Assembly (NCBI RefSeq): GCF_008274695.1
Contig: NZ_VTOU01000002.1
Coordinates: 620,001 to 684,000, forward strand
Length of the DNA: 64,000 bases
Source of the DNA: Sphingomonas montanisoli
GTDB taxonomy: Bacteria; Pseudomonadota; Alphaproteobacteria; Sphingomonadales; Sphingomonadaceae
Direction of reading: 5' to 3'
In this document: one piece after another, positions 9,761 through 16,931 of the stretch
Position numbering within the stretch: position 1 is the stretch's first letter
Layout of the letters: each line of letters begins with the position of its first letter
The notes under the pieces: model-generated
The model's input: only the letters and a program-made list of their open reading frames with translations
What the model was told of the DNA's origin: nothing
The model's database searches: none
Program-made: the position numbers and the translations under genes

Positions 9761-10708
9761 TTAGAAAGCCCAGCGCTGCCCTTGATCGGGCAGGATGAAG
9801 CGCACGCCCAGATCGTTGCCGGCGTTCAGTTCACGCAGGATCGTGACGCGCGGATCGGGGCCGGACAGCGCCGGCTTGATATGGCTGACGATGATCGGCA
9901 GCCCTTTGAGCGCGCCCTTGCCGTCCGCCGCCGCCTCAAGTTCGTGGAGCGAGCGGAGCAGATAGGCGGGCGTCAGATGGCCGAACAGCTGCTTGTCGGG
10001 CCGTTCGCTGGCATAGGAGACTTCGATGATGATCGCCTTGAGATTGCGCTCGCGCACGCGCGGGGCGACGGCCTGCCAAAGCTCGCGAAGGCGCGGCTGC
10101 TTTTCCAGGCTGTCGGGGCCGGTATCGCCCAGGCACAGCAGGCTCGCCTCGTTGGTCGACACCAGGAACGCCGTCGACTCCACCCCGCCATGCGCGAGTG
10201 GATAGGCCGTGAGCGTCATCGCCGTGCCATCGATCGGCCGCGTCTCACCGGGCGTCAGATCGGTCAGCCTGTAATTGCCCAGCGCCGGCGCCTTGCCCCG
10301 ATCGGTGAAGTTCGCCCAGGCATCCCAGTTGAAATAGCTGTCGAGGATCTTCTGTCCGACCGAGGGCAGGACGTAGATCGGCTTCTTCGAATCGTCGGGC
10401 GCCGCGATCAGCATGCCGGCCAGATGATCGAGATGCGCGTGGCTGATCATATAGCCGCGAATATCGTCGTGCAGGATCGTCTCGCGACTGCCCTTGAGGC
10501 TGCCCTTGGCGCGGGCCGCCTCGATCCCGTTCACCAGACTGCCCGCGTCGCACATCACCGCGCGCTTGTCGCCGTGCGGCGCTATCATCCACGCGGTCAG
10601 ATTGCCGTCGTCGACCCCGCCGCGCACGCCGATCGCGGTCACGTCGAAGCTCTGCGCGTGAAGGGGGGCGGCGGCCAGCGCCAGCGCGGCGACCAGCCTT
10701 TTCATCAT
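9761..10708 (-). CDS. Class II cAMP phosphodiesterase-like metallo-beta-lactamase-fold protein, exported
   Basis: The 315-residue product starts with a clear signal peptide (MMKRLVAALALAAAPLHAQ, cleavage after about residue 19) and contains SHAHLDH at residues 89-95, the H-x-H-x-D-H zinc site in the form used by class II 3',5'-cyclic-nucleotide phosphodiesterases (PDE1/CpdP family). Further metal ligands probably include the His in AYPLAHGG and the Asp in LCLGDTG. An exported enzyme would hydrolyse cAMP in the periplasm, as described for CpdP of Vibrio. The start overlaps the stop of the MaoC gene. Confidence 0.82.
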   Translation of the reverse strand: MMKRLVAALALAAAPLHAQSFDVTAIGVRGGVDDGNLTAWMIAPHGDKRAVMCDAGSLVNGIEAARAKGSLKGSRETILHDDIRGYMISHAHLDHLAGMLIAAPDDSKKPIYVLPSVGQKILDSYFNWDAWANFTDRGKAPALGNYRLTDLTPGETRPIDGTAMTLTAYPLAHGGVESTAFLVSTNEASLLCLGDTGPDSLEKQPRLRELWQAVAPRVRERNLKAIIIEVSYASERPDKQLFGHLTPAYLLRSLHELEAAADGKGALKGLPIIVSHIKPALSGPDPRVTILRELNAGNDLGVRFILPDQGQRWAF

Positions 10709-11151
10709 TCCGGGCGGCGCGGCTGAATGTTGGTGACCTTCAGCGTCATCACCGTGTCGCCCAGCTGATTGAACATCGCGAGGCGGTAATCGATAAAGCC
10801 GATCGGCTTTGAACCCGACGCCTTCTTCGCCAGCACCTCGGCCTCTGCGCTCAGCACGTCGCCCGGATAGACGGGTTTCAACCAGCGCAGTTCGTCGACG
10901 CCGGTGCCTGCGAGCGAGAAATGGCCGTCCTCGGTCCAGTGATCGGTCAGCATCCGCATCAGCATCGCGCAGCTATGCCATCCGCTCGCCGCCAGCCGGC
11001 CGAAGATCGGATTGGCGGCGGCCGCCCTGTCGTCGAGGTGAAAGGGCTGCGGATCGAACTTGGTGGCGAAGTCGATCACCTCGTCGCGGCTGACCACATA
11101 GGCGCCGAAGCGCTCGATATGGCCGACTTCATAATCCTCGAACCACCGCAT
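10705..11151 (-). CDS. MaoC-like dehydratase (hot-dog fold)
   Basis: The ATG at 11151 gives 148 residues with the hot-dog hydratase signature: FDPQPFHLDD, containing the catalytic Asp/His pair of (R)-specific enoyl-CoA hydratases, followed by ASGWHSCAMLMRM. Such proteins hydrate enoyl-CoA or bind related thioesters in the cytoplasm. It lies 10 bp downstream of ychF, an arrangement common in Sphingomonadales. Longer in-frame starts would overlap ychF and lack homology. It overlaps the phosphodiesterase gene by 4 bp. Confidence 0.86.
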   Translation of the reverse strand: MRWFEDYEVGHIERFGAYVVSRDEVIDFATKFDPQPFHLDDRAAAANPIFGRLAASGWHSCAMLMRMLTDHWTEDGHFSLAGTGVDELRWLKPVYPGDVLSAEAEVLAKKASGSKPIGFIDYRLAMFNQLGDTVMTLKVTNIQPRRPE

Positions 11152-11161
11152 GAGATGCCCC

Positions 11162-12259
11162 TCAGACGTTGAAGCGGAACAGCATGATGTCGCCGTCCTG
11201 CACGACATACTCCTTGCCTTCGGACCGCAGCTTGCCCGCTTCGCGCGCCGCCGCTTCGCCACCAAGGGCGACATAATCCTTATAGGCCATCGTCTCGGCG
11301 CGGATGAAGCCGCGTTCGAAATCGCTGTGGATCGCGCCGGCGGCTTGTGGCGCCTTCGATCCCTTGTCGATCGTCCACGCGCGCGCTTCCTTGGGGCCAA
11401 CCGTGAAGAAGGTCAGCAGGCCGAGCAACTCGTAGCCGGCGCGGATCACGCGGGCGAGGCCGGTTTCCGACAGCCCCAGATCGGACAGGAAATCGGCGCG
11501 GTCGGCGGGGTCGAGCGTCACGATCTCGGCCTCGATCTCGGCGGAGACGACCACGGCCTGCGCGCCCTCGGCCTTGGCCTTTTCGAACACCCGCGCCGAC
11601 AGCGCATTGCCATCGGCCGCCGAGCCTTCGTCGACGTTGCAGACGTAGAGGACGGGCTTGGCGGTCAGCAGCTGCGCCTGCGCGAACACGCGCGCTTCGT
11701 CATCGTCCTTGGGCTGGGTCAGCCGCGCGGGTTTGCCCTCGCGCAGCAGATCGAGCGCCTGGCCCAGCACAGATGCTGCGGCCTTGGCCTCCTTGTCGCC
11801 CTGCGCGGCCTTCTTGGCGAAGGCGGGGACGCGCTTTTCGAGCGATTCGAGATCGGACAGCATCAGCTCTGTCTCGACCGTCTCGGCATCGGCGATCGGA
11901 TCGACCTTGCCCTCGACGTGGGTCACTTCACCTTCGAAGCAGCGCAGGACGTGGATGATCGCATCGCATTCGCGGATGTTGCCGAGGAACTGGTTGCCCA
12001 GCCCTTCGCCCTTCGACGCGCCGCGCACCAAGCCGGCAATGTCGACGAAACCGAGCTGCGTCTCGATGATCTTGGCCGAACCGCCGATCTTCGCGATTTC
12101 GTTCAGCCGATGATCGGGCACCGCGACCTGGCCGACATTCGGCTCGATCGTGCAGAAGGGATAATTGGCCGCCTGCGCCGCCGCCGTCTCGGTCAGCGCG
12201 TTGAAAAGGGTGGACTTGCCCACATTGGGAAGCCCGACGATGCCGCAACGAAAACCCAT
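11162..12259 (-). CDS. ychF: Redox-regulated ATPase YchF (Obg-family, OLA1)
   Basis: The 365-residue protein begins with the P-loop GLPNVGKST (residues 9-17), followed by NYPFCTIEPN switch I, the DIAGLVRGASKG G3 region and NVDEG, and ends with a TGS domain (EGKEYVVQDGDIMLFRFNV). YchF is unusual among GTPases in preferring ATP, and it associates with ribosomes. Length and domain order are complete. It is normally cotranscribed with rplY and pth; here it is separated from pth by about 1.6 kb of other genes and a repeat. Confidence 0.96.
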   Translation of the reverse strand: MGFRCGIVGLPNVGKSTLFNALTETAAAQAANYPFCTIEPNVGQVAVPDHRLNEIAKIGGSAKIIETQLGFVDIAGLVRGASKGEGLGNQFLGNIRECDAIIHVLRCFEGEVTHVEGKVDPIADAETVETELMLSDLESLEKRVPAFAKKAAQGDKEAKAAASVLGQALDLLREGKPARLTQPKDDDEARVFAQAQLLTAKPVLYVCNVDEGSAADGNALSARVFEKAKAEGAQAVVVSAEIEAEIVTLDPADRADFLSDLGLSETGLARVIRAGYELLGLLTFFTVGPKEARAWTIDKGSKAPQAAGAIHSDFERGFIRAETMAYKDYVALGGEAAAREAGKLRSEGKEYVVQDGDIMLFRFNV

Positions 12260-12330
12260 CTGATATCGACCTCAATTTGTTGGGGCCGCCGATAGCGGGT
12301 GCGGACGGGATTTGCCAGAGGCGCCACCTC

Positions 12331-12447
12331 ACCTCGTCATTGCGAGGAGCCGCAGGCGACGAAGCAATCCAGGCCCGCACTTGAGAGGCTCGTGACCTAA
12401 CTCAAGTGCGGGCCTGGAGTGCTTCGCCATGCTCGCAATGACGAGGT
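12331..12447. repeat. Dispersed CTCGTCATTGCGAG palindromic repeat, copy A
   Basis: A 117-bp inverted repeat: ACCTCGTCATTGCGAG at the left end and CTCGCAATGACGAGGT at the right end, with internal arms GGCCCGCACTTGAG/CTCAAGTGCGGGCC. Copies B (14502) and C (25221) share the outer arms and the GAAGCAATCCA segment. It lies between ychF and the secreted protein gene and has no coding content. Confidence 0.85.
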
Positions 12448-12472
12448 GGGGGAGGGGGCGTCGTCGCGCCGA

Positions 12473-13087
12473 TCAGATCGTATTCGCCGGAACCGTCTTC
12501 ACCGGCGCGGGCGCGCTCACCGGCTTCACCGCAGGCGCCGGACGCGCGGCAGGGGCCGTCTCGATCGCAGGCGTCGCGCCGGCCTTGGCGGCGGTGCAGT
12601 CGCCAGCACTCGTCTTGTGGACCTGCGAGGCCTTGTCGCCCGCCTTCGAACTGATCTCGATCGTCTGGGTGCAGCCATTCTGCGTCGTGGTGGTCGAGAT
12701 ATAGGTGTAGCTCGCGCCAGCGGGCGCATCGCCGATGCTGGTCATGTGCAGGCGGTTCGTATCAGCGGCGGGCGCCTGCGCGGCCATCGTGGCGGCCTGT
12801 TGCATCATCGCCTGATGCTGCGCCATCATCTGCGCCTGCATCCGCTCCATCTGCGCAAAGACCGAGTCGGCGCCGAACGCCGCCTCGAGCATCGAGGCCG
12901 GATCGACCGCCGCCACCGGCGCAAACACCACGCGCGGCGCGACGTCGCCGGTATAATGGATTTCCTCGATGCTGCCATCGGGCAGCTGGACCTTCATCAC
13001 GTTGGCGTGCTGGTCGGCGGCATAGGCCGCGCCCGCCAGCGACAAGGCGGCGGCGCCCGCGATCATGGTCTTCCGGGTGAAACGCAT
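12473..13087 (-). CDS. Exported protein with Met/Gln-rich central segment, unknown function
   Basis: The ATG at 13087, preceded by GGGAGCAAAGAG, gives 204 residues. The N-terminus is a signal peptide (MRFTRKTMIAGAAALSLAG, cleaved near AYA-A). Residues about 75-105 are very rich in Met, Gln, Ala and His (MERMQAQMMAQHQAMMQQ), then come a beta-rich region with two Cys and a Pro/Ala/Lys tail. The Met/His content could bind copper or another soft metal, but this is only a suggestion. No family was recognised. The protein should be periplasmic. Confidence 0.75.
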   Translation of the reverse strand: MRFTRKTMIAGAAALSLAGAAYAADQHANVMKVQLPDGSIEEIHYTGDVAPRVVFAPVAAVDPASMLEAAFGADSVFAQMERMQAQMMAQHQAMMQQAATMAAQAPAADTNRLHMTSIGDAPAGASYTYISTTTTQNGCTQTIEISSKAGDKASQVHKTSAGDCTAAKAGATPAIETAPAARPAPAVKPVSAPAPVKTVPANTI

Positions 13088-13163
13088 CTCTTTGCTCCCC
13101 TTCGGTCGAATGAATGGCCCGAAGGCTATCCCGCCCAAGCTGAACCCACGATAAATGAGCGCC

Positions 13164-13808
13164 TCACTTCACCGGGAAATAGGGCTCGAACGGTCGCGCC
13201 TCGTCCATCGTCTGTGCCACCGAAGGGCGCGCGTAGAGCCGCTCGAGATAGGCGGCGAGCTTGGGATGACCGTCCAACGGCTCCACCAGGCTCGCAAAAT
13301 GCAACGCGGGCTGGGCGGAGCAATCTGCGATCGTGAAGGCATCGCCGGCTGCCCACGGGCCGTCGCCCAACAGGTCTTCGGCAATGCCATAGCCCTTGCG
13401 CAGCTTCGCGCGATCCTGCGCCTGCCCGAACGGATCGCGCTTGTCCTCAGGCCGCAGATAGTCGGCCACGATCCGCTGCATCGGCAGATGGATTTCGAAA
13501 TCGAAGAAGCGATCGAGCATCCGGCAATGCCGCGCGGCCCGCGTGTCGGCGGGGATCAGGCCGAGATGGGGAAATTTGTCCGCCACCCACTCGATGATGA
13601 TCGAGCTTTCTGGCAGCAATTCGCCGCTGGTCTCATCGCGCATCACCGGGAACTTTCCCACCGGCCACACCGCCAGGAAATCAGCGCGCGAGGTGGCGTT
13701 GCCGAGGTCCACCTCGATCTTATCGAACGCAATCCCGCTTTCGTAGAGCGCGATCAGCGCCTTTCGGCAGAAGGAGGAGAAGGGGTGATACCAGAAGGTG
13801 AGGTCCAT
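13164..13808 (-). CDS. Glutathione S-transferase family protein
   Basis: The 214-residue product has an N-terminal thioredoxin-like domain (FWYHPFSSFCRKALIAL, then GKFPVM with the cis-Pro and PESSIIIEW as the gamma-glutamyl-binding ES pair) and a C-terminal all-helical domain (GDAFTIADCSAQPAL). Ser/Cys residues in the first loop are candidates for activating glutathione. The ATG at 13808 is preferred over 13823. It sits between pth and ychF, where a GST is not normally part of the operon. Confidence 0.87.
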   Translation of the reverse strand: MDLTFWYHPFSSFCRKALIALYESGIAFDKIEVDLGNATSRADFLAVWPVGKFPVMRDETSGELLPESSIIIEWVADKFPHLGLIPADTRAARHCRMLDRFFDFEIHLPMQRIVADYLRPEDKRDPFGQAQDRAKLRKGYGIAEDLLGDGPWAAGDAFTIADCSAQPALHFASLVEPLDGHPKLAAYLERLYARPSVAQTMDEARPFEPYFPVK

Positions 13809-13831
13809 CGATCTGCATCCCATCCTACTAA

Positions 13832-13859
13832 CGTCATCCCGACTTTCGCTGGGATGACG
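13832..13859. terminator. Palindrome CGTCATCCC/GGGATGACG
   Basis: Perfect 9-bp arms around a 10-nt loop lie just after the pth stop codon. The CGTCATCCC motif is a common dispersed palindrome in sphingomonads and probably serves as a terminator or REP-like site. There is no clear T-run. Confidence 0.5.
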
Positions 13860-13866
13860 GACAATG

Positions 13867-14436
13867 TCATTCCGCCAGCCGCAGTGCCACGTCGTTCATG
13901 AAGCGCGCATCGTCGCCTTTGGCCAGCCACTCGGCCTCCGATGCGATCGCGCCCAGCATGTCGGCCAGCGGATCCAGCTCCGATTTGGCGTAATTGCCCA
14001 GCACATGGCCGGTCACCCGGTCCTTGTGTCCTGGATGACCGATGCCCAGCCGCACGCGGCGATAGGCGTTGCCGATATGCGCCTCGGTCGATCGCAGGCC
14101 ATTATGCCCCGCCGTACCGCCGCCGATCTTCACCTTGACCTTGAAGGGCGCCAGATCGAGTTCGTCGTGGAAGACGGTGACGTCGCCCACCTCCGCCTTG
14201 AAGAAGCGCATCGCCTCGCCCACCGCGCGGCCGCTCTCGTTCATGAAGGTCGCGGGCTTGATCAGCAGGATGCGTTCGCTTCCGATCCGCCCTTGCGCGG
14301 CCCAGCCCTGGAACTGCTTCTTCCACGGATCGAAATTGTGGACCTCGGCGATCGTATCGACCGCCATGAAGCCCACATTGTGCCGGTGCATCGCATATTG
14401 CGCGCCCGGATTCCCCAGCCCGACCCAGATCTGCAT
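13867..14436 (-). CDS. pth: Peptidyl-tRNA hydrolase
   Basis: The 189-residue enzyme cleaves peptidyl-tRNA released from stalled ribosomes. Diagnostic motifs are GLGNPG (residues 6-11), catalytic His19 in HRHNVGF, KPATFMNESG, HDELDL with the catalytic Asp, and GGGTAGHNGLRS. It is complete and of normal length. It belongs with rplY upstream and ychF downstream, but both links are interrupted here, so it may need its own promoter in the 14437-14680 gap. Confidence 0.97.
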   Translation of the reverse strand: MQIWVGLGNPGAQYAMHRHNVGFMAVDTIAEVHNFDPWKKQFQGWAAQGRIGSERILLIKPATFMNESGRAVGEAMRFFKAEVGDVTVFHDELDLAPFKVKVKIGGGTAGHNGLRSTEAHIGNAYRRVRLGIGHPGHKDRVTGHVLGNYAKSELDPLADMLGAIASEAEWLAKGDDARFMNDVALRLAE

Positions 14437-14501
14437 GGGGTGCGCCTTAGCCGCCTATGACTGCGCCGTCATGCTGAACTTGGGCACGCGCCCGCCTCCC
14501 A

Positions 14502-14586
14502 CTCGTCATTGCGAGGAGCCGCAGGCGACGCGGCAGTCCATCTCCCATCCTAGAGATGGATTGCTTCGCTACGCGCGCGATAACGA
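14502..14586. repeat. Dispersed CTCGTCATTGCGAG repeat, copy B (degenerate)
   Basis: The left arm CTCGTCATTGCGAGGAGCCG matches copies A and C. The right half (TGGATTGCTTCGCTACGCGCGCGATAACGA, 14558-14587) has decayed, and the internal spacer is shorter, with its own CATCCTAGAGATGG hairpin. Confidence 0.75.
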
Positions 14587-14617
14587 AACTCGCAGGAAGC
14601 GCTCTTCCCTCTCCGAC

Positions 14618-14649
14618 GTCACCCCGGACTTGATCCGGGGTCCAGCTTC
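14618..14649 (+). repeat. Left inverted copy of GTCACCCCGGACTTGATCC repeat
   Basis: GTCACCCCGGACTTGATCC followed by GGGGTCCAGCTTC matches, in inverted orientation, the segment at 15196-15226. Together they bracket the low-GC gene at 14691. Each copy is itself a short palindrome (CCCCGGA/TCCGGGG). Confidence 0.7.
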
Positions 14650-14690
14650 CTCTGTCTCTCATCGTCAGAGAGGCGGTAAGAGTGTCGATT

Positions 14691-15122
14691 ATGGCGTGGG
14701 AACCAGTCGTTGAGAAATCGCCGTTGATGTGGCAGCCTGGTGCTATGTCGCCAGCACTTAACGACCTCCGCCAAAGACGGGACCAGCTAGGCGCTTCCTA
14801 CGTCACTGAAGATGATCTTGTTCGCTGGAGCGATATCAAAGGTCGCTTTGTTGAATTGTTTGACCGGCTCGCGGTCGAGATAGCGACGCTATATCACGCT
14901 CGTCAGGCAGATTTTGCCTTTTGCGACGACGTAATAAACGAGATTTATTGGATAATGGCTGACTCTCCCGCGAATGAGAAAGAGCATTACTGCTCCGAAA
15001 AACTTGAGAAGGTTTATCATGCGTTCGATGATGGTGAATGGCACCGACGAAAAGACCAGTCCGATGATCCCGTCGCGGAACATACCAACCCTGCCATAGC
15101 GGCAATAATAGCCGAGCTTTGA
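14691..15122 (+). CDS. Orphan low-GC gene, hypothetical protein
   Basis: The ATG at 14691 (GTG at 14682 also possible) gives about 143 residues with no recognised family. The protein is acidic and probably helical, with aromatic-rich stretches (FAFCDDVINEIYWIM, EKVYHAFDDGEWHRR). No signal peptide or membrane segment is seen. Codon usage is clearly more AT-rich at third positions (GAT, CTT, TTT, AAA, GAA) than any neighbour, and the gene lies on the opposite strand to rplY and pth. Inverted repeats flank it on both sides. These signs suggest acquisition by transfer. Confidence 0.6.
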   Translation: MAWEPVVEKSPLMWQPGAMSPALNDLRQRRDQLGASYVTEDDLVRWSDIKGRFVELFDRLAVEIATLYHARQADFAFCDDVINEIYWIMADSPANEKEHYCSEKLEKVYHAFDDGEWHRRKDQSDDPVAEHTNPAIAAIIAEL

Positions 15123-15195
15123 TGTCCGCAAGCGGGGCGTTAGCTGGCAGCATTCTTGTCTGCTTCCCGCATAGAGGGGCGGTTTCAGAAAAGAA

Positions 15196-15226
15196 GAAGC
15201 GGTATCCCGGATCAAGTCCGGGTGAC
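15196..15226 (-). repeat. Right inverted copy of GTCACCCGGACTTGATCC repeat
   Basis: Read on the minus strand this is GTCACCCGGACTTGATCC followed by GGGATACCGCTTC. It aligns with 14618-14649 with a few changes and closes the bracket around the orphan gene. Confidence 0.7.
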
Positions 15227-15286
15227 GATGGCGGCGTTGGCAACCAAGGGCATTCTGGCCTTCGCTGACTTCCGCCGACTGCAGAC

Positions 15287-15322
15287 AAAACAAAACCCCG
15301 GCGGATCGCTCCACCGGGGTTT
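15287..15322 (-). terminator. Rho-independent terminator of rplY
   Basis: On the minus strand the stem CCCCGG/CCGGGG is followed directly by TTTTGTTTT, 33 bp past the rplY stop. This is a canonical intrinsic terminator. It implies that rplY transcription no longer reads into pth efficiently. Confidence 0.85.
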
Positions 15323-15354
15323 CGTGTGTCTGGTCGTGAACGACGCGAAGGCGA

Positions 15355-16035
15355 TCAGCCCTCGGCGCCCTCCTCGCCTTCGGCGGCCGGGGCTTCGCCC
15401 TCAGCGGCTTCGTCCTCGGCAGGAGCCTCGGCTTCGGCGGCTTCAGCAGCTTCCGCTTCCTCGGCCTTCAGCGCCGAAGGGGCGACGATCGTGGCGATCG
15501 TGACGTCGTCGGTGTCCGCCGCGGTCGCGCCCTTGGGCAGCTTGATCTGCGACAGGTGGATCGAATCGCCGACGTTCAGGCCCTTGAGCGAGACCACGAT
15601 CTCCTCGGGGATTTCGGCGGCGTCGACGGTCAGGCCCAGATCATGGACGACGATGTTCAGCACGCCGCCCTTCTTGATGCCCGGCGACAGCTCTTCGTCC
15701 TTGAAGTGGACGGGCACGTCGACGGTGACCTTGGTGTGCTCGCCGATGCGCAGGAAGTCTGCGTGCAGCGGGCGGTCGGTGACCGGGTGGAACTGGACGT
15801 CCTTGGGGAGCGTGCGGATCTTCTTGCCGGCGACGTCGAGCATGACGACCGAGTTGAAGAAATGGCCGGTGTGAAGGAGCTTCATCAGCACCTTCTCTTC
15901 GACGTGAACCGACACGGGTTCCTGCTTGTTGCCGTAGATCACGGCGGGGACGCGGCCTTCACGACGCATTGCACGGGAGGCTCCCTTGCCTGCCCGCTCG
16001 CGCGCCTCGGCCGACAGATCGAGCACTTCGCTCAT
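15355..16035 (-). CDS. rplY: 50S ribosomal protein bL25, long (CTC/TL5) form
   Basis: The 226-residue protein has the N-terminal 5S rRNA-binding L25 domain ([23 protein letters not shown], residues about 10-32) and the C-terminal beta domain of the general-stress CTC form ([21 protein letters not shown]). A low-complexity Ala/Glu tail from about residue 190 onwards is typical of Alphaproteobacteria. It binds 5S rRNA in the central protuberance. It has its own intrinsic terminator and a roughly 330-bp upstream gap that must hold its promoter. Confidence 0.96.
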   Translation of the reverse strand: MSEVLDLSAEARERAGKGASRAMRREGRVPAVIYGNKQEPVSVHVEEKVLMKLLHTGHFFNSVVMLDVAGKKIRTLPKDVQFHPVTDRPLHADFLRIGEHTKVTVDVPVHFKDEELSPGIKKGGVLNIVVHDLGLTVDAAEIPEEIVVSLKGLNVGDSIHLSQIKLPKGATAADTDDVTIATIVAPSALKAEEAEAAEAAEAEAPAEDEAAEGEAPAAEGEEGAEG

Positions 16036-16248
16036 GATATGTCTCCAGTTCGCTTAGATGTTTCCAAACCCGAACCGCCTCCAGGGATGACCGGAACGGG
16101 ATGCGCGCGCTTAGGGGAGAGTCGCCCGCAACGCAAGGATTCGATATGTTGGCGGGCCCGGCACGCCGCCCGCCCGCATCACCCCGGGATCGGGGGAGAT
16201 CGGGCAGGGGAGCGCGCCGGGCCGCCGCTGGCCCAGACCCGCTGAACC

Positions 16249-16304
16249 AGCCCCCATGTCACCCGGCCGGGTCGCCAAACAAGACCGGGTGAACCGAGGG
16301 GGCT
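16249..16304. other. Nested hairpin in the rplY upstream region
   Basis: Outer arms AGCCCCC (16249-16255)/GGGGGCT (16298-16304) enclose inner arms TCACCCGG (16259-16266)/CCGGGTGA (16285-16292). There is no T-run on either strand. It lies about 215-270 nt upstream of rplY and 60 nt after the end of the 188-residue gene. It could be a terminator for that gene, an rplY leader structure or a small RNA. The remaining sequence of the 16036-16364 gap shows no gene. Confidence 0.5.
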
Positions 16305-16341
16305 GATGCCGCGATTCGACGGGGCCCACTGTGACGCGCGG

Positions 16342-16361
16342 CACAAAGGTAAATATTTGTG
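16342..16361. promoter_or_regulatory. Inverted repeat CACAAA-N8-TTTGTG
   Basis: A perfect 6-bp-arm inverted repeat in a locally AT-rich patch directly after the stop of the gene at 16365. It resembles a regulator-binding site, but no regulator can be assigned. Confidence 0.35.
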
Positions 16362-16364
16362 AAA

Positions 16365-16931
16365 CTATCGATTTCGCGGCGCGGCGGCGTCCAACACGGG
16401 GCAGGGGTGCCGCGCATCGCGATCGTCGCACAGGCTGACGGCCTGCAGATAGCGATCGACCAGCTCCACCTCGGGGCGGCGGGGTATGCGGCGCATCGCG
16501 AACTGGACGACGTAGAAGGCGTCCTTCCCCTGTATCGCGCGCAGGAACACGCTTTCGCGCTTCGGATCTTCGGCGCCGACCGCGCATTGGATCGCGAGGA
16601 TCGCGGCGGGATAATTGTTCACCGCGCCGCGCCCGATCGGCCCGTGCTGCGCCTTGGGGCATGCGGCGGCGAAGGTGCGGCCCCAGCCTTCAAGCCACGT
16701 CGCCGGATCGCGCCCGCCGCCGTCCGTGCCTTGCCCGGCGAAGCGCTGGACCGTGATCATGTCGGTCCATTTCGTCAGCGATTGCTTTTCGGGCACGAAC
16801 TGCTCGACCGCATTCGCGCCCTTGTCGACCTTCAGCACCGAGACGAACCCCGGCGCGGGCGGCTGGATCAGCTTTTCGCCCGACGGGGCTGTGGAGGCGG
16901 TGGCCAGCGCAAGAAGGGCTGCGCCGATCAT
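16365..16931 (-). CDS. Exported protein of unknown function, coupled to the TraB/GumN-like gene
   Basis: The ATG at 16931 overlaps the upstream gene's stop (ATGA) and gives 188 residues with an N-terminal signal-like segment (MIGAALLALATASTA). The body has PGFVSVLKVDKGANAVEQFVP and a paired-Cys pattern, one Cys in CPKAQHG, one in IQCAVG and two more near the C-terminus (LCDDRDARHPCP), suggesting a disulfide-stabilised periplasmic protein. A longer frame to 17066 lies inside the neighbouring gene. No characterised family is recognised. The overlap suggests that it works with its neighbour. Confidence 0.72.
   Translation of the reverse strand: MIGAALLALATASTAPSGEKLIQPPAPGFVSVLKVDKGANAVEQFVPEKQSLTKWTDMITVQRFAGQGTDGGGRDPATWLEGWGRTFAAACPKAQHGPIGRGAVNNYPAAILAIQCAVGAEDPKRESVFLRAIQGKDAFYVVQFAMRRIPRRPEVELVDRYLQAVSLCDDRDARHPCPVLDAAAPRNR

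Noticed and set aside
16036-16364. tRNA or 4.5S RNA gene in the gap upstream of rplY
   Set aside because: No TTCGANTCC T-loop or cloverleaf was found, and the conserved SRP RNA tetraloop segment is missing. Only simple nested hairpins are visible.
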